From an uncultured Bacteroides sp. (lineage in GTDB: Bacteria > Bacteroidota > Bacteroidia > Bacteroidales > Bacteroidaceae): a DNA stretch of 64,000 nucleotides. The stretch is from assembly GCF_963675905.1 (NCBI RefSeq), contig NZ_OY780936.1:3357946-3421945 (forward strand). The letters are read 5' to 3'. Below the pieces are notes generated by a model. The model ran no database searches. It was not told where the DNA came from and saw nothing but the letters and a program-made list of their open reading frames with translations. How positions within the stretch are numbered: position 1 is the first letter of the stretch; each line of letters begins with the position of its first letter. Shown here piece by piece: positions 17,142 through 25,200 of the stretch. The translations under genes were made by a program, and so were the position numbers.

Positions 17142-18170
17142 ATGAAAAAATATTATCTCTCAAAGAACTATGTAAATCTAAATACTGCAGGAAGTAAGGC
17201 TAAGACAGATGTTGAGGCTATATTGGGAAAAAATAAATTTATTAATATTGGACTTAAACAGACCAGATATACTAATAAAGTGCTTGGATTTGTGTTAACC
17301 TTTTTGGGTGTACTAAAAGCATGTATTTTAATTTCTAAAGGAGATTGGTTGGTTCTTCAATACCCATTAAAGAAATACTATTCATTTATTTGTAAAGTTG
17401 TTCATTTACGTGGTGGCAAAGTCACTACTTTAATTCATGATCTTGGTACTTTTCGCAGAGGAAAGCTTAATGCCTCTGAAGAAATAGCTCGTTTGAATAA
17501 TTCAGATTATATAATAGCTCTTAATGAGAATATGAAAGGCTGGTTGAAAGAGCACGGAAGTACTTCTTCTATTGGATGTTTAGTGATTTGGGATTATCTA
17601 TCTGACAAAACCCCTCAAAAAGTATTGCAAGTTGCTTCACCATTTAGTATAGTATATGCAGGCGGACTGAGTTATAAGAAAAATGCATTTTTATATAAGC
17701 TTGGAGAATATGTAAAGACATACCGTTTTGTTCTGTATGGATCCGGTTTTAATGAAGAACTTCTTGGAGGAAATCAGAACTTTGCATATAAAGGCTTTGT
17801 TCCATCCGATGAACTGATCTCAACTGCAGAAGGACATTTTGGTCTGGTTTGGGATGGAGATTCTATCGATACCTGCAACGGTGCTTTCGGAGATTATTTG
17901 CAATATAATAATCCTCATAAAACATCCCTTTATATTCGTTGTCAGTTGCCTGTTATAATCTGGAAGAAAGCAGCTCTGGCAAATTTTGTTGAGGAAAATA
18001 ATATAGGTATCTGCATAAATTCACTAATAGAACTTGATCAGATTCTTTCATCATTAACTGCAGAACAGTATCAGGTGATGAAGAATAATGTGATAAAAAT
18101 GAGTGATAAGCTAGCTAAAGGATATTTTATCACCAAGGCAATTGAAGAATCAGAACGAGTATTGTTTTAG
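17142..18170 (+). CDS. Galactofuranosyltransferase
   Basis: 342 residues. The N-terminal MKKYYLSKNYVN...AGSKAKTDVE and the segment LIHDLGTFRRG resemble beta-1,6-galactofuranosyltransferases of the WbbI type. The C-terminal half has a GT-B-like donor region (YAGGLSYKKNAFLYKL; GLVWDGDSIDTCNG; NPHKTSLYIRCQLPVIIWKKAALANFV). It lies directly behind glf, which makes transfer of galactofuranose to the oligosaccharide likely. It ends 15 nt before the convergent RNase H gene. Confidence 0.82.
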   Translation: MKKYYLSKNYVNLNTAGSKAKTDVEAILGKNKFINIGLKQTRYTNKVLGFVLTFLGVLKACILISKGDWLVLQYPLKKYYSFICKVVHLRGGKVTTLIHDLGTFRRGKLNASEEIARLNNSDYIIALNENMKGWLKEHGSTSSIGCLVIWDYLSDKTPQKVLQVASPFSIVYAGGLSYKKNAFLYKLGEYVKTYRFVLYGSGFNEELLGGNQNFAYKGFVPSDELISTAEGHFGLVWDGDSIDTCNGAFGDYLQYNNPHKTSLYIRCQLPVIIWKKAALANFVEENNIGICINSLIELDQILSSLTAEQYQVMKNNVIKMSDKLAKGYFITKAIEESERVLF

Positions 18171-18177
18171 CTTCTCC

Positions 18178-18211
18178 AAAAAATCCTATTTCCTGCCGAA
18201 ATCGGCAGGAA
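18178..18211 (-). terminator. Terminator embedded in the end of the RNase H gene
   Basis: Arms TTCCTGCCG (18190-18198) and CGGCAGGAA (18203-18211) with loop AAAT. On the minus strand the hairpin is followed by TAGGATTTTTT. The arms encode the last residues of RNase H, including its catalytic-region PADFGRK. Confidence 0.7.
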
Positions 18212-18803
18212 TCTCACCCCATTCTTTGGTTTCCCATTTGATAATCCGGTTAGAGAACTTATTATTCTTTAGCCAGTTCTCTGCCCGTTCTATAATCTGA
18301 AATAACTCTTCGGTTTCAGCAGTACGTGGCAGTTTGGTTTTGCATTTCTTTTGTTTAATCCAACTGATAGCATTTGCACTATCGCTGTAGATAGGCATTG
18401 TGAGATTCTTTTTGCTAAGCAGAGCCAATCCATGAGCCAAAGCCAGAAACTCACCGATATTATTAGTCCCTTTCATGGGCCCGAAATGGAAAATCTCTTC
18501 TCTTGTTTTTAAGTAGACCCCTCTATATTCCATCGCTCCCGGGTTGCCACTGCAAGCAGCGTCAACAGCCAGGCCTTCTTCAATAACACTTGCAGGGAGA
18601 GCTCTTTTAGTTGTTGATTTCGTTTTCTTCCCCATATAAGCATATGGTGAGGAAGAGTAAGCCTGATCGGCCTCTTCTTTTGTATTGAAAGACTTATACT
18701 TTGCGCCTACAAATCCCTTTATCTGAAGCTGACATTCGTTCCAGGAAGTATAAATTCCTGGTGTAACACCTTCCCAAACCACATAATATTTCTGTTTTGC
18801 CAT
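18186..18803 (-). CDS. Ribonuclease H with N-terminal hybrid-binding domain
   Basis: 205 residues from MAKQKYYVVWEGVTPGIY. The N-terminal domain (about 1-45) is the caulimovirus viroplasmin-like RNA/DNA-hybrid binding module. The C-terminal RNase HI domain shows catalytic acids in VDAACSGNPG, NNIGEFLALAHGL, IYSDSANAISWIK and the final PADFG. It removes RNA from RNA-DNA hybrids. The longer frame starting at 18875 is rejected because a clear promoter lies at 18851-18883, inside that extension. Convergent with the galactofuranosyltransferase gene. Confidence 0.9.
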   Translation of the reverse strand: MAKQKYYVVWEGVTPGIYTSWNECQLQIKGFVGAKYKSFNTKEEADQAYSSSPYAYMGKKTKSTTKRALPASVIEEGLAVDAACSGNPGAMEYRGVYLKTREEIFHFGPMKGTNNIGEFLALAHGLALLSKKNLTMPIYSDSANAISWIKQKKCKTKLPRTAETEELFQIIERAENWLKNNKFSNRIIKWETKEWGEIPADFGRK

Positions 18804-18850
18804 CGCTTTCTTATTCGGAGTAATTGTTTCTTGTCTGTATAAGTTGTGGA

Positions 18851-18883
18851 CAAAGATAACTATTTTTTGGTTCATCCCACAAA
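18851..18883 (-). promoter_or_regulatory. RNase H promoter
   Basis: On the minus strand TTTG (18880-18883) and TATCTTTG (18851-18858) are 21 nt apart, a full match to the Bacteroides -33/-7 promoter. It sits 48 nt upstream of the chosen start. Confidence 0.75.
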
Positions 18884-19020
18884 TGAGTCGTTTTTCTCAT
18901 GCACAGCTAGAATCTTAAGTTCAAAGAACTTTTGGTCACTATATGCTTGTCTTTTCATCTGATGTTTTGATTTTGTTATTAACTCCTTCCTGCTTTTCTG
19001 TTGATATTTACTAGTTCGAT

Positions 19021-19136
19021 CTCCCACCTGCTACTAAAAATGGTGTAATTAACTGATCTATAATTGTATAGTTTGGTGGCAGATATTTTTGTTTTACAAT
19101 TTATCTCCCACTAAATTCATTCATCTGCTACCTACT
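19021..19136 (-). repeat. Dispersed 120-bp element, inverted copy
   Basis: Read on the minus strand this has the same order of blocks as the copies at 19566 and 37230: GTAGCAGATGAA, then GTGGGAGATAAA, then ATCTGCCACC, then TTTTTAGTAGCAGGTGGG. It is the most diverged of the three copies. Confidence 0.55.
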
Positions 19137-19304
19137 CAATTCTCTTGCTTAAAGTATATAACTTTCCTCTGTATGTATCTCTTGTCTTCGCCTTTGCACA
19201 GTCTGATTTTTTGGAGAACATGATTCTTATAATATTTGGGCCTTTTCTTATTGTAGATAAGAGGTTGAACATCAAATATTTAGTGATTTTATCTTTTATG
19301 CTTA

Positions 19305-19392
19305 GTAAGTTCACGGCCGTGAACCCATAAGTCTTCGGCCGTAAACCCATGGGACTTTAGCCAAGAACTCATGAGTTCTTGGCTGTAAACTC
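19305..19392. repeat. Four-unit 22-bp array (GGCCGTAAAC type)
   Basis: Four consecutive 22-bp units begin at 19305, 19327, 19349 and 19371. They share an approximate ATRAGTYCTTCGGCCGTAAA core. Units join into perfect palindromes: a 16-bp one at 19309-19324 (half GTTCACGG), an 8-bp CCCATGGG, and a 22-bp one at 19361-19382 (half CCAAGAACTCA). The palindromes could form cruciforms or RNA hairpins. Confidence 0.85.
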
Positions 19393-19565
19393 ACTTATTA
19401 TCATAAACTAATAAGATTAAGAAAGGTGTTTAAAGTATATACTTGAAAAGGGGTAATGAGTAAAAATTAGCTTTCCTATTATTCAAAGATTGCAGTAAAC
19501 AAATAGTTAACGTTGCCTCGTAATTGCAATATTACGTCGAGAAAGTATCTTGAAATTCTATTTTT

Positions 19566-19685
19566 GGTGGCAGATGATGGCAATTTGTAGCAGATAAAAT
19601 TGTGTAATCTTTTTATCTGCCACCTCTGAAATGCCTTTTAGTAAGTGCTTTGATGGATTTTAGTAGCAGATGGTAGTAACTTTTT
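19566..19685 (+). repeat. Dispersed 120-bp element, copy 2
   Basis: Ordered blocks: GTGGCAGATG (19567), GTAGCAGATAAA (19587), ATCTGCCACCTCTGAAA (19615) and TTTTAGTAGCAGATGG (about 19659). The ends of the first half form a perfect 10-bp inverted repeat (GGTGGCAGAT at 19566-19575 with ATCTGCCACC at 19615-19624). The copy at 37230 has the same order and similar spacing. Confidence 0.75.
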
Positions 19686-19940
19686 TGTTTCAGAGTTAAA
19701 ATTGGGGCGATGCAGTAGAATCCGTTTATGCAATGCTTGGTTGGAGTTTTATTCTTTTGGGAATAGTTATGTTGATAGATGGATACTATTTGCAAAAAAA
19801 TAATTTTGTATAATTAATTATTTTTTTTGCAATAGTCTATCAAGAACAGAAAGACTTATAAACAAAAGAACAAGAATGCTTTTATAAGAAGATAAACTCT
19901 CTAATTATTAAATATTTCTGAATTTGGCTTATAAACAGAA

Positions 19941-19971
19941 TTTGGTAAATCGAAAAATAGTACTACCTTTG
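19941..19971 (+). promoter_or_regulatory. tRNA-Glu promoter
   Basis: TTTG (19941-19944) and TACCTTTG (19964-19971) are separated by 19 nt, a full match to the -33/-7 consensus. Transcription should start near 19980, about 55 nt before the mature tRNA. Confidence 0.75.
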
Positions 19972-20035
19972 CGCCACAATTGGGAAATGAGGTGCCGCTA
20001 ATAGTGCTAAAGATCTCTAATTGCAAATCATAAAT

Positions 20036-20107
20036 GGCCCGTTCGTCTATCGGTTAGGACGTTAGATTTTCATTCTAGAAAGGGGGGTTCGACTCCCCCA
20101 CGGGCTA
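20036..20107 (+). tRNA. tRNA-Glu (anticodon TTC)
   Basis: The sequence folds as a standard cloverleaf. The acceptor stem is GGCCCGT with ACGGGCT (G-U at the first pair). The anticodon stem TTAGA/TCTAG has loop TTTTCAT carrying TTC, and the T arm GGGGG/CCCCC has loop TTCGACT. The D arm contains TCGGTTAGGA. The terminal CCA is not encoded; the genomic sequence after the discriminator A reads CAC. Confidence 0.95.
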
Positions 20108-20228
20108 CACTTCAAAACAATCTTATACAGATTACTTCCCTTTCAACTCGTTTACAAATTCCCGGCAAAATTTCTATATCGTTATTCCATCTTTTAAAAG
20201 TTACGTAATTTTGCAATAACAAATCATT

Positions 20229-20271
20229 CATTAAATTAATTCAGCAACCGTTTTAAGGATAATCTGAAAAA
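20229..20271 (+). repeat. Left 43-bp direct repeat flanking the acyltransferase gene
   Basis: CATTAA...CAACCGTTTTAAGGATAATC...AAAAA matches 21483-21525 at 40 of 43 positions. The segment between the copies (about 1.2 kb) carries only the acyltransferase and its promoter. Confidence 0.8.
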
Positions 20272-20391
20272 AACAAATTGTGCAAATACTACATTGTATG
20301 ATTTGGACTTGTTTAGCAAATGTTCAGTAAGCTATATTGAATATACTTACTACTATTTATCTTGTTTTATTAAAGTGTAGAATAATAATAC

Positions 20392-20399
20392 TACTTTTG
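20392..20399 (+). promoter_or_regulatory. -7 promoter element of the acyltransferase gene
   Basis: TACTTTTG matches TAnnTTTG, 68 nt upstream of the start codon. No strong -33 TTTG is visible. Confidence 0.55.
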
Positions 20400-20466
20400 C
20401 GGTACCTTAACAAAACAGAAAGCTATAAGATGTAATCATTCTGTTTTTTAATAAAGATGAATTGAA

Positions 20467-21423
20467 ATGGATAAAAAAATAATTTTGCTTCGAGCTTTGG
20501 CTATCATATTTATATTGCTCCATCATACTTTATGTATATATCAAAAGTGGCCACCCGAATTGAGTATCACTCCAATAAATAATAATTTATATAGTTTCTT
20601 TAGTAGTCTTTTTAAAGGAATAGGACTAACAGTTTTTACACTTATTTCAGGATACTTGCTTTCAATGCAAATACGAAATAGTCACTATAATAGTTTTCTT
20701 TCGTTTATCTTCAAGAAGGTAAAAAGAATATTATTACCATGTTTATTTGCTGGAATTATATACTATATAATTTTCCCGCAATACTCTTTATTGGGAGATC
20801 CATTTAATGGCTCACACTTATGGTACTTTATAATGATATTTATGTGCTTTATGTTATATCCTATATTTAATAGATTCGATGATCCTTTTGTGTTATTATT
20901 ATACATAATAATAATAGCTCTTGTTTCAAGAGTAATATATTACTTATCAGGGGAATCAATACACTTCAGACATTTTTTAGAATTTTATAAATATGTGATT
21001 ATATTCCATGCTGGTTATATTTTAAATTCTACTAAATTAGATAAACTAAAAAAGAAAGTCATGTATTTAATTGCAATTTTCATATTCTTATTGGTTGCAG
21101 CTAAACCTGCTGCCGTTTCTTATTTAGTATGTACATTACTTCTATTTCATTATGCCGATTTTATTTTAATGTATATAGAAAAAAGCAAATATGGAAAAAT
21201 AATTTATTCAGTAGTTTCTTCGCATTCATTTAATATATATATTATCCATCAATTTATAATCAATTATCTTGTTTGTAAGTTTACTTATTCTCATAATAAT
21301 AGTTTTTACATGTTGCCTCTATCTTTTATTTTTATATTATTATTTTCTATATCTCTTAGTTTACTATGGAGTAAAATTAAATTAGCTGTATCTTCAGCCA
21401 TTCATATAAAAAGAAATGTGTAA
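20467..21423 (+). CDS. Acyltransferase 3 family membrane protein
   Basis: 318 residues, almost entirely hydrophobic with roughly ten membrane segments. The first segment holds LLRALAIIFILLHHTLCIY, where the His pair after R-A matches the active-site region of the acyltransferase 3 family. The family moves acetyl or other acyl groups from the cytoplasm onto surface sugars. The gene is markedly more AT-rich than the men genes after it, has its own promoter, and lies between two 43-bp direct repeats, all consistent with a later insertion. The substrate is unknown; modification of the nearby lipooligosaccharide or a capsule is a guess. Confidence 0.8.
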   Translation: MDKKIILLRALAIIFILLHHTLCIYQKWPPELSITPINNNLYSFFSSLFKGIGLTVFTLISGYLLSMQIRNSHYNSFLSFIFKKVKRILLPCLFAGIIYYIIFPQYSLLGDPFNGSHLWYFIMIFMCFMLYPIFNRFDDPFVLLLYIIIIALVSRVIYYLSGESIHFRHFLEFYKYVIIFHAGYILNSTKLDKLKKKVMYLIAIFIFLLVAAKPAAVSYLVCTLLLFHYADFILMYIEKSKYGKIIYSVVSSHSFNIYIIHQFIINYLVCKFTYSHNNSFYMLPLSFIFILLFSISLSLLWSKIKLAVSSAIHIKRNV

Positions 21424-21482
21424 ACTCTATGTAATCACTTACTTTCATAAGTTTATTGGTATTTTCAGCATACATAATCTTG

Positions 21483-21525
21483 CATTAAGTTAATCCAGGA
21501 ACCGTTTTAAGGATAATCTGAAAAA
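21483..21525 (+). repeat. Right 43-bp direct repeat flanking the acyltransferase gene
   Basis: Matches 20229-20271 with three substitutions. It lies just upstream of the menF -7 element, so it may be part of the original menF upstream region that was duplicated. Confidence 0.8.
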
Positions 21526-21531
21526 TAGTCT

Positions 21532-21539
21532 TACTTTTG
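21532..21539 (+). promoter_or_regulatory. -7 promoter element of the men operon
   Basis: TACTTTTG matches TAnnTTTG, 59 nt upstream of menF and immediately after the right 43-bp repeat. No clear -33 element. Confidence 0.55.
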
Positions 21540-21598
21540 TACTCCAATAAAAAAGTAACGATGACAGATAGACTTTTAGTGCGGAAAGGGAAGATCAG

Positions 21599-22681
21599 AT
21601 GATAGGAATTGAAGCACTTATCAAACAGAATAAAAGCTTTGTTATTTACAGGGTTCCGGAAGAGGAACCTGTTTTAATTCTTCGGTCGGCTGGTCCCTCT
21701 TTTTCTTTAAATGAAATGGATGAACTGGACGGCAAGAGGGGATTTGTCTTTGCTCCGTTCCGGATTTCAGACTCGTCTCCGCTTATACTGATGCAACCGG
21801 ATGTTTTCATAAAAGGATGGAAGGATATAAATAGTTATCTATCGATGGAGCAATGTGCAGAGGACGTCTTGTCTGAAGAAGATACAAAAGATTGTCTGCA
21901 AGTGGATAATTATGATTCTTATTCACGGGCTTTCTCTTCGTTTATAACTTCGCTCAGAGAAAAAAGATTTGAAAAACTGGTGTTGTCGCGTACTTCAGTG
22001 CAGCCTAAGAACTCTTCTTTTTCTTTTGAAAAGGCTCTGCTCAATGCGTGTGAACGATATGCCGACGCATTTGTTTATCTATATCATACCCCTCAAACGG
22101 GAACCTGGCTGGGTAGCACGCCCGAGATTCTGCTTTCCGGAAAGGATGAGCAATGGAATACGGTAGCTCTTGCAGGAACTTTGCCTTTTCATCGGGCTGT
22201 TTTGCCGAATGCCTGGAGTGATAAAAATGTCCGTGAGCAACAATTGGTTGTAGATTATGTTCGGAATCAGTTGACTGCCTTTGGTATAACTCCTGAAGAA
22301 AATGGTCCGTTTACGGTTCGTGCCGGTGAATTGGCACATCTCAAGAGTGAATTCTCTTTTGCATTACCGGATAAAGGTCGTTTAGGTAGTTTGCTCGGTT
22401 TGTTGCATCCCACACCAGCAGTTTGCGGACTCCCCAAAGAGGAGGCGTACCGTTTTATATTGGAGAATGAAGGGTATAACCGTCGTTACTATTCCGGTTT
22501 TTTAGGATGGATTAATCCCGATGGAAAGACGGATTTGTATGTAAATTTGCGTTGCATGGAGATTGGCGCTTCTTGTCTTACTCTATATGCCGGAGGGGGA
22601 TTGTTATCTCATTCGGAGATGGAGCTGGAATGGAAAGAGACGGAGGCAAAACTTCAGACCATGTTGGCGATAATTAAATAA
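21599..22681 (+). CDS. menF: Isochorismate synthase
   Basis: 360 residues of the chorismate-binding family. It converts chorismate to isochorismate, the first committed step of menaquinone synthesis. The conserved region includes EKLVLSRTSVQ, TWLGSTPEILLS, VALAGTLPF, ELAHLKSEFSF, LLHPTPAVCGLPKEEA and YSGFLGWINPDGKTDLYVNLRCM. It is shorter at the N-terminus than E. coli MenF, as usual in Bacteroidota. First gene of menF-D-B-C-E, 14 nt before menD. Confidence 0.93.
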   Translation: MIGIEALIKQNKSFVIYRVPEEEPVLILRSAGPSFSLNEMDELDGKRGFVFAPFRISDSSPLILMQPDVFIKGWKDINSYLSMEQCAEDVLSEEDTKDCLQVDNYDSYSRAFSSFITSLREKRFEKLVLSRTSVQPKNSSFSFEKALLNACERYADAFVYLYHTPQTGTWLGSTPEILLSGKDEQWNTVALAGTLPFHRAVLPNAWSDKNVREQQLVVDYVRNQLTAFGITPEENGPFTVRAGELAHLKSEFSFALPDKGRLGSLLGLLHPTPAVCGLPKEEAYRFILENEGYNRRYYSGFLGWINPDGKTDLYVNLRCMEIGASCLTLYAGGGLLSHSEMELEWKETEAKLQTMLAIIK

Positions 22682-22695
22682 ATTGGAGGCTTAGT

Positions 22696-24369
22696 ATGTA
22701 TTCGAATAAGAAAAATGTTCTTCAGTTGGCTGCGCTGTTGCGCGAATATGGCATCGATCACGTGGTGGTTTCTCCCGGATCACGCATAGCTCCCCTTACT
22801 CAGACGTTTTCCCAGCATCCTGCATTCAAATGCTTCGCGGTGGTGGATGAACGGAGTGCTGCTTTCTTTGCATTAGGTCTTATTCAGAAACTTAATCGTC
22901 CGGTAGCTGTGTGCTGTACCTCGGGTACTGCTTTACTAAACTTTGGATCGGCTGTGGCTGAGGCTTTTTATCAACAGTTGTCGCTACTTGTTATCTCTGC
23001 CGACCGTCCTGCTGCATGGATAGGACAGATGGACGGACAAACACTTCCTCAACCGGGGGTGTTTAATACATTGGTAAAGAAGTCCGTTCAACTTCCCGAA
23101 CCTGTTACCGAGGAGGATGAATGGTATTGCAACCGCCTGATTAACGAGGCTTTGCTGGAACTGAACCATCACGGTAAGGGTCCGGTACAGATAAATGTTC
23201 CGCTTTCTGAACCTCTTTTTGAATTTACTACCGAAGAACTTCCGCAGGTAAGAGCGATACGATACTCGGGTGGTTATCCCAAATCTCTCGAAAATAGCGA
23301 ATATTTCCGCAATCAATGGGCAAAGAGCAGCAAACGAATGATTATTGTTGGTCAGCTTTTACCCGATGAAAAGGTGAGAAAAGCCATTGAAGAGATTGCT
23401 AAGAAATGGGATTGTGTGATTTTGGCAGAACATATATCAAATGTTTCTTCCTGCCCAGTAATTGGCAATTTCGATCAGATAATATATGCTCTTCCCGAAG
23501 AAAAATGGGATGAGTTTACCCCCGATTTATTGATTTACTTTGGTGGACATATAGTTTCCAAACGAATAAAGAAATTCCTCAGAAAGCAACGCCCGGCTCA
23601 GCACTGGCATGTTTCTCTGGATGGTACCGTTCCCGATCTTTTTCAATCGCTGACGGACGTGATTGAAATGGATGAAACGTTTTTCTCTCTGCTTGGTTCT
23701 CCTGATGAACCAGAGATTGCTTCTTACAGTCTACTCTGGAAGAATAAATCGGATGAACTGAAAAGTAAAAGAAATGCGTTTACGGCAACTATGCCTTACT
23801 CTGATTTGTTAGTGCTAAATAATCTTTTGCCTCTTTTACCGGAAAAGGCTGCTTTGCAATTGGGTAACAGTTCTTCTATCCGAAACGCTCAGCTTTTTGA
23901 TTTGAATGCAGATATCTCGGTTTATTGCAACAGGGGAACGAGTGGTATAGATGGCTCAATGTCTACGGCTGTAGGATTTGCTGCAGTTCATCCCGATCTT
24001 ACGTTTCTGGTAATTGGCGATCTCAGCTTCTTTTATGACGTAAATGGGCTGTGGAATAAGCATATAAACAAGAACTTACGTATTATGCTGGTAAATAATG
24101 GAGGAGGAGAGATCTTCCACTTACTACCCGGATTAAATAAGGCTGAATCATTAGACGAGCATATCTCTTACAGGCACAATACTGTTGCCAAAGAGTGGGC
24201 TCAGGCCATGGGATTTTCTTATCTTTCGGCTGAAAATGAAACAGAATTGAAGAAGAATATTATTACTTTTGTGAGCAGCACCTCTGAAAAGCCAATATTA
24301 TTGGAGACAATAACGTCAATGGAGGTGAATGCCGAAGTATTTAAAGCATATTATCACAATCTAAAATAG
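22696..24369 (+). CDS. menD: SEPHCHC synthase
   Basis: 557 residues. This thiamine-diphosphate enzyme joins 2-oxoglutarate and isochorismate. The N-terminal pyrimidine-binding domain shows [15 protein letters not shown] and the family glutamate in [12 protein letters not shown]. The C-terminal domain has [18 protein letters not shown] and the ThDP/metal site [15 protein letters not shown]...NNGGGEIF. It is full length for the family. Central gene of the menaquinone operon, followed by menB after 7 nt. Confidence 0.96.
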   Translation: MYSNKKNVLQLAALLREYGIDHVVVSPGSRIAPLTQTFSQHPAFKCFAVVDERSAAFFALGLIQKLNRPVAVCCTSGTALLNFGSAVAEAFYQQLSLLVISADRPAAWIGQMDGQTLPQPGVFNTLVKKSVQLPEPVTEEDEWYCNRLINEALLELNHHGKGPVQINVPLSEPLFEFTTEELPQVRAIRYSGGYPKSLENSEYFRNQWAKSSKRMIIVGQLLPDEKVRKAIEEIAKKWDCVILAEHISNVSSCPVIGNFDQIIYALPEEKWDEFTPDLLIYFGGHIVSKRIKKFLRKQRPAQHWHVSLDGTVPDLFQSLTDVIEMDETFFSLLGSPDEPEIASYSLLWKNKSDELKSKRNAFTATMPYSDLLVLNNLLPLLPEKAALQLGNSSSIRNAQLFDLNADISVYCNRGTSGIDGSMSTAVGFAAVHPDLTFLVIGDLSFFYDVNGLWNKHINKNLRIMLVNNGGGEIFHLLPGLNKAESLDEHISYRHNTVAKEWAQAMGFSYLSAENETELKKNIITFVSSTSEKPILLETITSMEVNAEVFKAYYHNLK

Positions 24370-24376
24370 ACTGTAT

Positions 24377-25198
24377 ATGGAAGAAAGAAAATGGGAAACC
24401 ATAAAGGAATACGAAGATATCCTTTTTGAGTTTTATAATGGAATTGCAAAGATAACAATCAACCGTCCTCGTTATAGAAATGCGTTTACTCCTACAACAA
24501 CTGGAGAAATGAGTAATGCACTTACAATCTGCCGCGAATGTGCCGACATTAGTGTGGTTGTTATCACTGGTGCCGGAGATAAGGCATTTTGTTCGGGAGG
24601 CGACCAGAATGTAAAAGGTAAAGGTGGGTATATTGGCAAAGACGGGGTACCTCGTTTGAGCGTGCTTGATGTACAAAAACAGATCCGTTCAATTCCTAAA
24701 CCTGTTATTGCAATGGTGAATGGTTATGCCATTGGTGGCGGTCACGTGCTTCAGGTGGTATGCGACCTTTCTATTGCTTCCGAGAATGCAATTTTCGGTC
24801 AGACCGGTCCTCGTGTGGGCAGTTTCGATGCCGGATTTGGTGCTTCTTATCTGGCTCGTTGTGTAGGACAGAAGAAGGCTCGAGAGATTTGGTTCCTTTG
24901 CCGTCAGTACAATGCTGAAGAAGCATTACAAATGGGATTAGTAAACAAAGTTGTTCCTTTGGATAAGCTGGAAGATGAAGTGGTGGAATGGGCAGAAACA
25001 ATGATGATGCACAGCCCATTGGCTTTACGAATGATTAAGGCCGGATTGAATGCCGAACTTGATGGTCAGAGTGGAATTCAGGAATTGGCTGGTGACGCCA
25101 CTCTTTTGTATTATCTTACAGAAGAAGCTCAGGAAGGTAAAAATGCGTTCCTTGAAAAACGTAAACCTGACTTTAAACAATTTCCAAAATTTCCTTAG
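24377..25198 (+). CDS. menB: 1,4-dihydroxy-2-naphthoyl-CoA synthase
   Basis: 273 residues of the crotonase fold. It closes the naphthoquinone ring from o-succinylbenzoyl-CoA. Diagnostic stretches are [14 protein letters not shown], the oxyanion-hole region [39 protein letters not shown] and [18 protein letters not shown]. The C-terminus [16 protein letters not shown] is family-typical. Only 2 nt separate it from menC. Confidence 0.96.
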   Translation: MEERKWETIKEYEDILFEFYNGIAKITINRPRYRNAFTPTTTGEMSNALTICRECADISVVVITGAGDKAFCSGGDQNVKGKGGYIGKDGVPRLSVLDVQKQIRSIPKPVIAMVNGYAIGGGHVLQVVCDLSIASENAIFGQTGPRVGSFDAGFGASYLARCVGQKKAREIWFLCRQYNAEEALQMGLVNKVVPLDKLEDEVVEWAETMMMHSPLALRMIKAGLNAELDGQSGIQELAGDATLLYYLTEEAQEGKNAFLEKRKPDFKQFPKFP

Positions 25199-25200
25199 TA

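Larger units (their letters stand above)
18884..19940. other. Repeat-rich intergenic island between RNase H and tRNA-Glu
   Basis: About 1.05 kb with no gene that I can support. It contains one inverted and one direct copy of a roughly 120-bp dispersed element and one four-unit 22-bp array; each has its own entry. The remaining sequence (around 19140-19300, 19400-19560 and 19700-19900) is AT-rich with no recognisable signal. Confidence 0.7.
20108..20466. other. Gap between tRNA-Glu and the acyltransferase gene
   Basis: No gene. It contains the left 43-bp direct repeat (20229-20271), a -7 element at 20392-20399, and AT-rich filler. No clear terminator for the tRNA was seen. Confidence 0.6.

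Noticed and set aside
19145-19350. Short open frames on both strands in the RNase H to tRNA gap
   Set aside because: About 60-72 codons, run into the 22-bp repeat array, lack promoters, and translate to AT-biased sequence without known features.
20036-21525. Integrative element at tRNA-Glu
   Set aside because: The flanking repeats do not contain the tRNA 3' end and there is no integrase; a simple insertion or duplication explains the layout better.
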